From Verrucomicrobiota bacterium (GTDB lineage Bacteria; Verrucomicrobiota; Verrucomicrobiia; Verrucomicrobiales; DEV007): DNA of 6,485 nt. The position numbers were made by a program, and so were the translations under genes. The notes below the pieces were generated by a model. The model was given only the letters and a program-made list of their open reading frames with translations, was not told the origin of the DNA and did not search any database. The stretch spans positions 1 to 6,485 of the forward strand of contig JAQCER010000214.1 of NCBI GenBank assembly GCA_027618625.1, given 5' to 3'. Of the stretch, positions 1-6,327 are shown one piece after another. Each line of letters starts with the position of its first letter. Position 1 is the first letter of the stretch.

Positions 1-699
1 GTATGTCGGCTCCTGCCAGAACCACAAATCTACGGCGAAATCCTGCGCCAAGGTATCCCTACGAGCTTCAACATGATGTCGATCGCCTTGGGCTTTTTTG
101 TCACCACATATTACCTCAAATACTACGGAGAGGTGTCCATCGCCGCCTTCGGTGTCGGCACCCGGATCGAACAAATCGCCCTCCTGCCCGCGATCGGCCT
201 CGGCGCAGCCATCGTTTCGATTGTCGGTCAAAACAACGGTGCGGGCCGCCACGATCGGGTGCGGGAATGCGTCGTGCTCTGCGTGAAATATGGGTTTGTG
301 CTGATCGCGATCGCCTCCGTGTTGATCACCGTCTTCGCCACGCCACTGGTGCGACTTTTCACCTCGGACCAAGCAGTCATTGAAGTCGGCACCAAGTACA
401 TCCGCATCATGGCACTCATCCAATGGGCCTACGTGATGACATTTGTGCACATCGGCTTCCTTCAAGCCGTGAAGCGTCCAATGTACGGCTTCGTCGAATC
501 CGTCATCCGCAAGATCTTCCTGCCGCTGCTGGTGTTCTTCGTAGCAGTGCGAGTCTTCGAAGTTAGCCTCACTGGATTCTGGTGGAGCATGGCCGCGATC
601 AATGTCGCCATGGCCATCGTCACCATCATCTACGCGCAGTCGATTTTGAAAAAGATCACAGCCAGCAAGAGTTTGGCGCCAATGGTTGGTTCAAGTTAA
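1..699 (+). CDS. MATE-family efflux transporter, C-terminal part (5' end outside window)
   Basis: The reading frame is open from the first base of the window and ends at TAA 697-699, giving 232 residues of a larger protein. MATE transporters are inner-membrane antiporters of about 450 residues and 12 helices that export cationic drugs or metabolites in exchange for Na+ or H+. This fragment matches the C-terminal lobe. It begins with a GIPTSFN-type segment before a helix, then has the segment AAFGVGTRIEQIALLPAIGL followed by a GQNNGAG-like loop, which is typical of the second MATE repeat. Hydrophobic helices follow to the end, and the short basic tail ends near ILKKITASKS. The Met at 73 lies inside the conserved repeat, so it is not the true start. 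The substrate cannot be told. The gene converges on the methyltransferase gene and overlaps it by 4 bases at the stop codons. Confidence 0.9.
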   Translation, partial: VCRLLPEPQIYGEILRQGIPTSFNMMSIALGFFVTTYYLKYYGEVSIAAFGVGTRIEQIALLPAIGLGAAIVSIVGQNNGAGRHDRVRECVVLCVKYGFVLIAIASVLITVFATPLVRLFTSDQAVIEVGTKYIRIMALIQWAYVMTFVHIGFLQAVKRPMYGFVESVIRKIFLPLLVFFVAVRVFEVSLTGFWWSMAAINVAMAIVTIIYAQSILKKITASKSLAPMVGSS

Positions 700-1601
700 T
701 CCAAATCTGCCAAGCCACGCATGTGGGACAACTCAGTTCCACAACAGCCTCCGAGGATCGGCACCGCGTGCTTCTCATGCAGCTCTAGCATCGCCCGCGT
801 CCACTCAGCCACCGGATCCGCCTCAGTCGCGCCCGACCCGTCGAGTTTGCTCACATCTTTTGATGAACCATTCGCCTGAATGCCGATCAGTCGTGGCAAA
901 CTTCCAGGCGCATAGCGATCGAGAAGGAACCGGGGGTGAGTGCAATTCACAAAGTAACCTACCGGCGGACGCGCCAGGACAGGATCTTCATCAATGAAAG
1001 CCATCGCCTGCGGAAGCGGCGTCCCGTCCAGCACATGACCGTCTGCTCCAGCGCAAAAGCTGAGGATGTATGGCAGCCCGGTCGACGCAATCGCCCGCGC
1101 AACTCCCAAGGCCTCCGCCACCGAAGGAAGGGTCTGCGCCAGCAGGAAATCCGCCGCCGTCGACGCCAATTCGTTGACCTGAATCGCATGAAACACCTCC
1201 GCCTCAGCGGAATCCGGCGCCAAATCCGGCCGATAACAGTCGTTTTTCGGCCCGAGCAAAGCACCCACCAGCACGGGTTGCGCGCGATCACCGCGCACCT
1301 CTCTCAAAAAATCCACCGCGTCGGCATTGATCGAAGTCGGCACCCCCGCCGCCGCCACCCTCAGCGGATCCAATCGCCAAGTCGGTGCGGTCAATAACAG
1401 CGGCAACCCAGCCTCTTTCGCAGTCGCCAGGTATTCCTCATACAATGAAACCATCGACCGCCGCGCTGCCTCCGGTCCGTAGATCAACGGCGTGTTGTAA
1501 AGTGTCGGATGCAACTCAATGCCCGGCTGCCGCCGCAGGCGCTCAGCGATCGCGCACTCCGCAAGAATCTTTTCGTGCTTTGTCAGTAAATCCGCAAGCA
1601 T
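696..1601 (-). CDS. homocysteine S-methyltransferase-family protein
   Basis: This 301-residue cytosolic protein belongs to the S-methyl_trans (TIM-barrel) family. Members move a methyl group from a donor such as S-methylmethionine, betaine or a corrinoid to a thiol, usually homocysteine, using a zinc ion held by three cysteines. All three ligands are visible: Cys220 in NCTHP, and Cys286-Cys287 in GGCCGT near the C-terminus. The length is normal. The N-terminal motif, usually DG(A/G)xGTEL, is changed to ECAIAERL at residues 15-22, so the substrate or donor may differ from classic MetE/MmuM-type enzymes. The ATG at 1601 is the only reasonable start, because the in-frame TAA of the upstream DUF420 gene lies 12 bases before it. 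Its SD is weak (AGGCGG adjoining the ATG), so translation may be coupled to the upstream gene. The reaction class is secure from the motif; the exact substrate is not. Confidence 0.88.
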   Translation of the reverse strand: MLADLLTKHEKILAECAIAERLRRQPGIELHPTLYNTPLIYGPEAARRSMVSLYEEYLATAKEAGLPLLLTAPTWRLDPLRVAAAGVPTSINADAVDFLREVRGDRAQPVLVGALLGPKNDCYRPDLAPDSAEAEVFHAIQVNELASTAADFLLAQTLPSVAEALGVARAIASTGLPYILSFCAGADGHVLDGTPLPQAMAFIDEDPVLARPPVGYFVNCTHPRFLLDRYAPGSLPRLIGIQANGSSKDVSKLDGSGATEADPVAEWTRAMLELHEKHAVPILGGCCGTELSHMRGLADLD

Positions 1602-1613
1602 CCGCCTGTTCTG

Positions 1614-2180
1614 TTACCCGTAGTAGGGACGCAGCATCAAGTAAACGACCGGTCCCGTCACCGCCACATACAGCCACAACGGAAACACCCATTTCACCAG
1701 CTTGCGATGCTGCGCAAAGTGATTCGTATGCCCGCTGATGAAGGCTAACAAAATGAAAGGTAGACTGAACGCAGCTAATACGATGTGCGTGATCAGCAGA
1801 AAATAGTACACCGTTTTCATCGCACCTTCACCGCCATAGCTGGTCGGGTCACTCGTCATGTGATACGCCACGTATCCCAACAAAAACAAACCAGAGAATC
1901 CCATCGCCACGAGAATAGCGAAGCGGTGCAGCCCAACCTTGCCCGCCTTGATGAACATTACCGCAACGATCAATGTTACCGCACAGAGCGCGTTAAAAGT
2001 GGAGTAGACTGGAGGCAACCAGCCAAAATCCACCCCCTCCGGCAGCGTAATGTTGATCCGCCCCATCGCCGCCACCAGCACCAACACCGCACCACTGACG
2101 ATCCACGCAGCGGTAGTGAGTTTCTTCGCAAGGTTCGTCAGCGGTTCCCGCTGCAGGTAGGTGCTGAGTTCGTTCGACAT
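1614..2180 (-). CDS. DUF420-family integral membrane protein
   Basis: The product is 188 residues from the ATG at 2180, with five predicted membrane helices at about residues 22-40, 57-77, 85-107, 123-148 and 163-184. The pattern PPVYSTFNAL, then LHRF before helix 3, YHM at its end, THI in helix 4, HRK, and WLYVAVTGPVVYLML in helix 5 is the DUF420 signature. Histidines at 85, 107, 132 and 158 sit at helix ends, as in DUF420 proteins. A Firmicutes relative (CtaM/YozB type) helps mature heme-copper oxidases, but no oxidase gene is present here, so that role is inference. A TTG start at 2207 would add nine residues. I prefer the ATG because AGGGGA lies 7 bases before it and the TTG has no such signal. 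It is the first gene of a two-gene unit with the methyltransferase, 12 bases downstream. Confidence 0.87.
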   Translation of the reverse strand: MSNELSTYLQREPLTNLAKKLTTAAWIVSGAVLVLVAAMGRINITLPEGVDFGWLPPVYSTFNALCAVTLIVAVMFIKAGKVGLHRFAILVAMGFSGLFLLGYVAYHMTSDPTSYGGEGAMKTVYYFLLITHIVLAAFSLPFILLAFISGHTNHFAQHRKLVKWVFPLWLYVAVTGPVVYLMLRPYYG

Positions 2181-2346
2181 TCGGTGTCCCCTACCAAAGC
2201 CGAACAACGAAGAATGCCAATGAAAAACTCAAATCGACAGCGCAACCGCGAAATACGGAAGCATTTCTTCCGGGCGAAATCTGGACTAGATTTCAAATCC
2301 ATGGCGCTACCAGCGATGCCCTCTTCCAACTTCCAACGGTAAATAG
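2181..2346. other. intergenic leader of the DUF420 operon with two inverted repeats
   Basis: This gap should carry the minus-strand promoter of the DUF420-methyltransferase unit. I could not find a convincing -35/-10 pair. Two neighbouring hairpin-forming repeats are visible: CGGAAG/CTTCCG at 2256-2272 with a 5-base loop, and GAAATCT/AGATTTC at 2276-2294 with a 5-base spacer. Neither is followed by a T-run, so they are not rho-independent terminators. They could be operator or leader structures. An open frame crosses this gap on the minus strand but looks like noise. Confidence 0.4.
2256..2294. repeat. tandem pair of short perfect inverted repeats
   Basis: Two perfect palindromic elements lie 3 bases apart: a 6-bp stem (2256-2261 with 2267-2272) and a 7-bp stem (2276-2282 with 2288-2294). 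They sit 76-114 bases upstream of the DUF420 start codon. Their position fits a transcription-factor operator or 5' UTR structure, but there is no direct evidence for function, and repeats of this length can occur by chance. Confidence 0.35.
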
Positions 2347-2379
2347 AAAAAGCCCGGCGGTACAACCACCGGGCTTTTT
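2347..2379 (-). terminator. rho-independent terminator of the metalloprotease gene
   Basis: A 15-bp stem with one mismatch joins AAAAAGCCCGGCGGT (2347-2361) to ACCACCGGGCTTTTT (2365-2379) around a 3-base loop. The GC-rich core is flanked by A and T runs, so it could act in both directions. The metalloprotease stop codon (2433) is 53 bases away on the minus strand, and no plus-strand gene points into it. Its working direction is therefore minus, and it separates the protease transcript from the DUF420 unit. Confidence 0.9.
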
Positions 2380-2432
2380 CGTGCCCATGCTGCGACTATC
2401 ATGCAGCGGAAGTAGGCGCCTGCGAAAGCCGC

Positions 2433-5255
2433 TTACTTCTGAATTACGTAATCTACGTTTAGAGCCTTCTCGATCCGCTTTGCGGTTTCCCGCAGGTGCG
2501 AACGCGTATATGAGTCGAGCCCACCTTTGGCAAGGACTGGCTCGATCGCCGATTTGATCGATGTCAGTTGATCGGTCGACAGATCAGAGATCGGTCGGAA
2601 GGCCGGGCTGATGGAAGCGACTTCGGGTGCAGTCAAATCGATCAGGCGATCGACGTGCTCACGTTGAAGGTTGCGCTGAAGACTTGAGAAGAATGGCTTC
2701 CGCGCGGTGTGGACGGTATCATCTTTCTTGTCCAGTCCGGCCCACACCGTGGAGCGAATGGTCTCGATCACTTCTGGCAACGTAAGGGCGTCCTGATCGG
2801 ACGGCACGCGAAATTCATTGTCGTAGACGTAGCCCAGAACGGTCGGGTTCAACAGAGCGGTCATCGCAGAGGCTTGAATGCCAAGAATGCGGTCGTGCAC
2901 CGGCCAACCTGGATCAGCAAAGATGGAGCTACTGTCATCCCACCATTTGTCGACGGTCAGATACTGGATCATCTCACGAGTCAGACCGAAGGCCTCGTCG
3001 GTAAAGGCATTCTCCACGACGAACTTCAGGGCAGCGCGCTGCTTCTCGGCAGGGACGACTTCCACGGGTGCCCGGCCGTTCGGATCACCTTTAAAATCGC
3101 GGTAAACGTAGGTGCCGCCGATCCAGTTTGCCATCATCGAAAGCGCGTTCAATTGAGTCGTCAGGGTCAACTCATACCCACGGCGGGCTTTTGCCCAGCT
3201 GTCGCCATTCTTGACGAATTTTTCGATCAATTTGGTACGATGCTCACGCGCCAGGGCGATCTGATTGTTGGCGTAGGCCAGCGGATCCTTACCAAAGTCG
3301 TAGCGGCGGGCCAGTGGGTCAGGCCCCCAGGTGTCTTCGTCGGTGGCGTACTGAAGTTCCGGATCAGCCACGCGGCTGAGGATGGGCTTCAGATCTGTCT
3401 CGAAGGTATAGCCATACTCGATCGCCCACACGTCGTACGGACCAAGGTCGATCATGCCGTAGTCACCCTTCTTCGCATCTTTTATCGCAACGATGTTGAT
3501 CGGAAGGTAATCCATGACGCTGCCTGCGAATGGCTTCTTGCCCTTTACTTCATCGCCATTGATCTCTTCGTAAGTGTAGATACTTGAGCCCTTGAAGTTG
3601 TGACGCAAACCGAGTGTGTGGCCGACTTCATGCGCTACAAGATCGACCAGCAAAGGCCCGATGAACGACTCAGGGATGCCGTCAACCATTTGCTCTTTGT
3701 TCTTGTCCTCTTCCTTCTTGTCCTCATCCTTCTTGTCGCCGTCTTTGTCAGCGTCGCCACCTTCGGCACCTGCATTTGCCGCAGCGATGCTCAGGGCCAT
3801 GTGCATCATGGCGATGCCGTGGCTCTTGCAGTTGGCAGCCTGGCAGAGGCCATTGACCTGGCTGAGGCGTCCCATCAGGCCGTCGTATTCCTGATCGCCA
3901 ATCATCTGTGAATCGACTGAGGCTACGCCATGGCCGCCCAGTGCCGGAATCGGTGTCGATTGATTCTTCTCAAACATTTCCTGCCTGCGTGCTGGCGGTG
4001 CGAGGCGCACCCGTGGATCCCACTGCGGGTTCTTGTGCAACCAGGCGAGCGTCTGGGGCGCGAAGCCTTCAATCGCCACTTCCGGCATTACTTCGTTGTA
4101 TTGCTGCCACCAGTGGCGAATCCAGCCGTCCGTAAGAATGATGTCGGCGTCAAGGATCTGGCCGGTCTCAGGATGCACGCGGCTGGGCCCGATGGCGGTG
4201 CCTACCCCGTTGCTCAGCCAGCGGACGAAATTATAGTTCACGTCCTCCGGGTCTTTCTCCATGTGGGCACCGGATTCGGCGTCCTGGAAATAAACTTCGA
4301 TGGCTCCAACGATGCCGACTTTCTCAAATGCCTTGTTCCAGAGTTCAACACCATCCTTCACCCAGCGGCGATAGCGGATGGGGGTTGTGTGCTCAACGTA
4401 GAACTTGATCGGATTCTTCGGCGGGCTGACTTTCAATTTTGAATCCGCCTTCTCAAGGTGCCAGCGGTTGATGAAGCGAGTCACGTCCTTGCCTTCTTCG
4501 AACAGGCCGAAGTCAGAGTAGTGCGTTGTGAAATATCCGATTCGAGGGTCGGCAGCGCGTGCCTTGTAGCCAGCCTTTTCCGCGTCAGGAATGCGGCTGA
4601 TCGAGTAGTGGAACTCGCGAAGCTGGCCCTGGCCGGTCGGCGCTTCGATGCCGATTTCAATATTGTCCTGAAAGACTTTCGCGGTCTTCACTTCGAACAT
4701 GCCACGGTTGATTCCCGCAGCACTGCTGCCGAAGAAGCCAGGCGCTCCACTCATGACAAAGGCATCGAGATCGATGACCGGGCCACCTTTGGGGACCCAG
4801 GTTACGATCGGCACTTCCAGGAGAACCTTGTCCGTAAAGAGACGCTTGATCGACGATTGGGACTCTTTGTCACCCGTCGAGCGGATTTCCAGATTAGGCT
4901 CAACCAGCGCAAGTTTGTCGGTTCCATACTGCTTCCAATACACGTATTTCTCGCCAGCCTGCAGGCCAGCGTATGCCTCTCCGCTTGCCACTGTCATGGC
5001 GACGAACTGCTTCGCTGTGCTAAAATCCTTCGGCAGCTCTGCCAGTAGCTGCTCGTTTCCCTTTTTCCAAACCGTGTAAAATGCCTGGCCGCTCTCGCTC
5101 TTCGAAGTGAGCTGGGTATAGCCCTCAATCACCTTAGCCAGAGGCGGGTAATCGGGCTCGGGCGCGGGAGGGCTCCCCGGAGAATCCTGCCCTGATGCTG
5201 CACCAGCAGCCGTAAGGCAGAACAGAGTCATCAATGATTTTTTTCGTAGGCTCAT
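2433..5255 (-). CDS. secreted zinc-dependent metalloprotease (met-zincin, DUF5117/DUF5118/DUF4953 type)
   Basis: This 940-residue protein is predicted to leave the cytoplasm. Residues 1-22 are a signal peptide (basic MSLRKK, a hydrophobic stretch, then AASG before Gln23), followed by a Pro-rich mature start. The middle region carries DUF5117-like features such as EFHYSISRIP and RYRRWVKDGVELWNKAFEK (about 283-311). The catalytic motif HEVGHTLGLRHN occupies 542-553: His542, His546 and His552 are the zinc ligands and Glu543 the catalytic base. The Met-turn SVMDY is at 579-583. Every active-site residue is present, so it should be an active endopeptidase of the periplasm or exterior; its substrate is unknown. 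Cys471 and Cys476 could form a disulfide. An acidic/lysine-rich insert lies at 499-522. The start ATG lacks an SD and follows an AT-rich leader. A strong terminator follows the stop. Confidence 0.92.
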   Translation of the reverse strand: MSLRKKSLMTLFCLTAAGAASGQDSPGSPPAPEPDYPPLAKVIEGYTQLTSKSESGQAFYTVWKKGNEQLLAELPKDFSTAKQFVAMTVASGEAYAGLQAGEKYVYWKQYGTDKLALVEPNLEIRSTGDKESQSSIKRLFTDKVLLEVPIVTWVPKGGPVIDLDAFVMSGAPGFFGSSAAGINRGMFEVKTAKVFQDNIEIGIEAPTGQGQLREFHYSISRIPDAEKAGYKARAADPRIGYFTTHYSDFGLFEEGKDVTRFINRWHLEKADSKLKVSPPKNPIKFYVEHTTPIRYRRWVKDGVELWNKAFEKVGIVGAIEVYFQDAESGAHMEKDPEDVNYNFVRWLSNGVGTAIGPSRVHPETGQILDADIILTDGWIRHWWQQYNEVMPEVAIEGFAPQTLAWLHKNPQWDPRVRLAPPARRQEMFEKNQSTPIPALGGHGVASVDSQMIGDQEYDGLMGRLSQVNGLCQAANCKSHGIAMMHMALSIAAANAGAEGGDADKDGDKKDEDKKEEDKNKEQMVDGIPESFIGPLLVDLVAHEVGHTLGLRHNFKGSSIYTYEEINGDEVKGKKPFAGSVMDYLPINIVAIKDAKKGDYGMIDLGPYDVWAIEYGYTFETDLKPILSRVADPELQYATDEDTWGPDPLARRYDFGKDPLAYANNQIALAREHRTKLIEKFVKNGDSWAKARRGYELTLTTQLNALSMMANWIGGTYVYRDFKGDPNGRAPVEVVPAEKQRAALKFVVENAFTDEAFGLTREMIQYLTVDKWWDDSSSIFADPGWPVHDRILGIQASAMTALLNPTVLGYVYDNEFRVPSDQDALTLPEVIETIRSTVWAGLDKKDDTVHTARKPFFSSLQRNLQREHVDRLIDLTAPEVASISPAFRPISDLSTDQLTSIKSAIEPVLAKGGLDSYTRSHLRETAKRIEKALNVDYVIQK
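3690..3761 (-). other. Asp/Lys/Glu-rich low-complexity insert in the metalloprotease
   Basis: Codons 499-522 encode a run of mostly Asp, Lys and Glu with two Gly, repeating DKDGDKK- and EDKKEED-like units. It stands about 20 residues before the zinc-binding helix, between the NGLCQAANCKS segment and the catalytic domain. It is most likely a disordered surface loop. The coding DNA is a GAG/GAC/AAG-type repeat (read on the other strand as CTTCTTGTCCTC), which suggests growth by replication slippage. Confidence 0.8.
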
Positions 5256-5472
5256 ATATTTTACATCGGTTAACTATTAAGCTTAGTTGTATTTTTGATA
5301 AAAGACATAATTACTATCGCTTAATTGGGCCTATTTGCAAGCCTCCACCGGACAGAATACGCACCGTGGACACAGAGCGATCGCGAACGGATGAATTTTA
5401 GAGTTGCGAAAGCCCTCGGTTTTTGCTCTCAAAGAGGGGCGAACTTAATACTAACCAACTAAACACCTACTC
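5256..5472. other. divergent intergenic region between the protease and the beta-barrel gene
   Basis: These 217 bases should hold both 5' ends. The half next to the protease (5256-5335) is strongly AT-rich, unlike the surrounding coding DNA. Neither flanking ATG has an SD: the protease ATG is preceded by GTAAAATAT and the barrel ATG by AACACCTACTC. On the minus strand, TTGCAA (5335-5340) with TAGTAA (5311-5316) at 18-base spacing is a weak promoter candidate. No RNA gene or extra ORF is supported here. Confidence 0.5.
5423..5451 (+). promoter_or_regulatory. weak sigma70-like promoter candidate for the beta-barrel gene
   Basis: TTGCTC (5423-5428) and TAATAC (5446-5451) are 17 bases apart, and the start codon follows at 5473. 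Each hexamer matches the consensus at only about half its positions, so this is a candidate based mainly on spacing and location. Confidence 0.25.
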
Positions 5473-6015
5473 ATGAAGAAACTCCTGACTCGTGCATGCA
5501 CTCTCATAGCCTTGGCAGCTCCGGCTGTAACCCACGCTGATACCCCTGGAATCAGCTACGACTATGCTCAGGCGAACTGGGCATTCAGCACCTACGACCT
5601 CGAAGGGTTTGACGAAGCCAATGGCGCTCAACTCGGACTTTCAGTCTCGATCGCGGACAATGCTTACATTTCCCTTTTTGGTACTATCCAGGACGATACC
5701 TCGGACGCCGGTTTCGGCATCGGCCTTCACCATGAACTGGTGGAGTCCGTTGACCTGACCACTGAAGTGGGTGGATTCTACGAAGACGTCGTCGAAGATT
5801 TCGGTGCCTTCACGCAGATCGGCTTTCGCTGGAACAGCTGCAAATGGTTTGAGCTCGGTGCTGCCGCCGGTCTCGACTACATCGACAGCGAAGCCAACTT
5901 CTATGGCGTCGTTACGGGATTGGTGCCAATCTACAAGAGCCTGTCTTTTGTCGCAACCACCAAGCTTGAAGAAGAAGGCCAGACCTACGGCGCAGGTTTC
6001 CGTCTGAACTTCTAG
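5473..6015 (+). CDS. small outer-membrane beta-barrel protein
   Basis: This 180-residue protein has a clear signal peptide: MKKLLTR, a hydrophobic core, then THA before Asp23. The mature part (158 residues) consists of alternating polar/hydrophobic stretches joined by short acidic turns. I count about eight candidate strands, for example around 27-40, 52-62, 64-73, 79-88, 92-103, 110-120, 125-136 and 141-180. It ends in Phe180 (AGFRLNF), the C-terminal aromatic signature that the BAM machinery recognises. It therefore probably folds as an eight-stranded barrel in the outer membrane, like OmpA/OmpW-sized barrels, but I cannot assign it to a named family or cargo. There is no good SD. The gene is divergent from the protease and stands alone, with its own terminator 36 bases after the TAG stop. 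Confidence 0.8.
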   Translation: MKKLLTRACTLIALAAPAVTHADTPGISYDYAQANWAFSTYDLEGFDEANGAQLGLSVSIADNAYISLFGTIQDDTSDAGFGIGLHHELVESVDLTTEVGGFYEDVVEDFGAFTQIGFRWNSCKWFELGAAAGLDYIDSEANFYGVVTGLVPIYKSLSFVATTKLEEEGQTYGAGFRLNF

Positions 6016-6051
6016 AAGCACACCCTCAGCAAATTCTTTTTGCATCATCTG

Positions 6052-6088
6052 GCGGAGGTCCTCACGGATCTCCGCTTTTTTATTTTTT
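6052..6088 (+). terminator. rho-independent terminator of the beta-barrel gene
   Basis: A 10-bp stem pairs GCGGAGGTCC (6052-6061) with GGATCTCCGC (6066-6075), with one G-U pair and a TCAC loop. TTTTTTATTTTTT (6076-6088) follows. It should end the barrel transcript, so the small gene at 6139 needs its own promoter. Confidence 0.93.
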
Positions 6089-6114
6089 GCAAATGAATGT
6101 GCACCGGCTATCCT
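6087..6114 (+). promoter_or_regulatory. candidate promoter of the small putative selenoprotein gene
   Basis: TTGCAA (6087-6092) and TATCCT (6109-6114) each match sigma70 hexamers at four of six positions, with a 16-base spacer. Transcription would begin near 6121, giving a leader of about 18 bases that still contains the SD at 6124. It lies directly after the preceding terminator, where a new promoter is needed. This is a pattern match only. Confidence 0.4.
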
Positions 6115-6123
6115 CCAGTTGTG

Positions 6124-6130
6124 AAGGAGG
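6124..6130 (+). promoter_or_regulatory. strong Shine-Dalgarno site (AAGGAGG) fixing the start at 6139
   Basis: AAGGAGG is fully complementary to the anti-SD of 16S rRNA and lies 8 bases before ATG 6139, which is ideal spacing. It is the best ribosome site in the window and selects ATG 6139 over the in-frame ATG at 6097, which has no such signal. Confidence 0.8.
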
Positions 6131-6138
6131 TTCTCATA

Positions 6139-6327
6139 ATGGTCGGCATCCTCGTTGCCTACGTCGCGCTTCAAAGGTGGATCTTGCCCAGGCTTGGCAT
6201 TCGCAGTTGAATGGCACCCGGCGGGTGCTCGGTCGAGCATGACAAGGACAAGCCAGCGCGTGAGACGCCATCGGAATCCGCGGAATCGATTGTGACTTCC
6301 GCTCCCGATAATGTTGCTCAAAAGTGA
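6139..6327 (+). CDS. putative small membrane selenoprotein (in-frame TGA = Sec24), unrecognised family
   Basis: From ATG 6139 the frame encodes MVGILVAYVALQRWILPRLG and IRS, then TGA at 6208, then 38 more sense codons to TGA 6325. If the first TGA is read as selenocysteine, the protein has 62 residues. Residues 2-17 form one membrane helix, residues 18-23 a short basic segment, Sec24 starts UMAPGGC with Cys30, and 33-62 is a charged Pro/Ser/Ala-rich tail. A SECIS-like hairpin follows the TGA at the right distance. Sec24 and Cys30 next to the membrane would suit a thiol redox or metal/arsenic-type role, but function is unknown. The hydrophobic N-terminus with a perfect SD argues for a real gene even if TGA is a stop (a 23-residue peptide, 6139-6210). 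A second alternative is restart at ATG 6211, directly after the TGA. No other gene in the window ends in TGA. Confidence 0.55.
6225..6240 (+). promoter_or_regulatory. bacterial SECIS-like hairpin
   Basis: GTGCTC (6225-6230) pairs with GAGCAT (6235-6240): five Watson-Crick pairs plus one G-U, closing a GGTC loop at 6231-6234. The loop starts 20 bases after the TGA (6208-6210). In E. coli fdhF the SelB-binding hairpin also has a GGUC apical loop, 18 bases after its UGA, with a bulged U in the upper stem. The general bacterial SECIS rule (a G in the first two loop positions, short stem, UGA-to-loop distance about 16-37 bases) is met. The comparison is from memory and not from a scan. Confidence 0.55.

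Noticed and set aside
299..330. Frequent CGATCG/GCGATCGC words (also near 918, 1550, 5380 and 5646)
   Set aside because: Resembles the cyanobacterial HIP1 word, but most copies encode Ile-Ala or Ser-Ile within genes, and the gene content is not cyanobacterial. I see no spacing pattern.
2138..2365. 75-codon open frame before the DUF420 gene on the minus strand
   Set aside because: It spans the terminator and overlaps the true DUF420 start in another frame. Its Cys/Arg-rich product resembles no protein.
2709..3587. 292-codon open frame on the plus strand
   Set aside because: It lies wholly antisense to the conserved metalloprotease, whose motifs are unmistakable. The frame is a by-product of codon bias.
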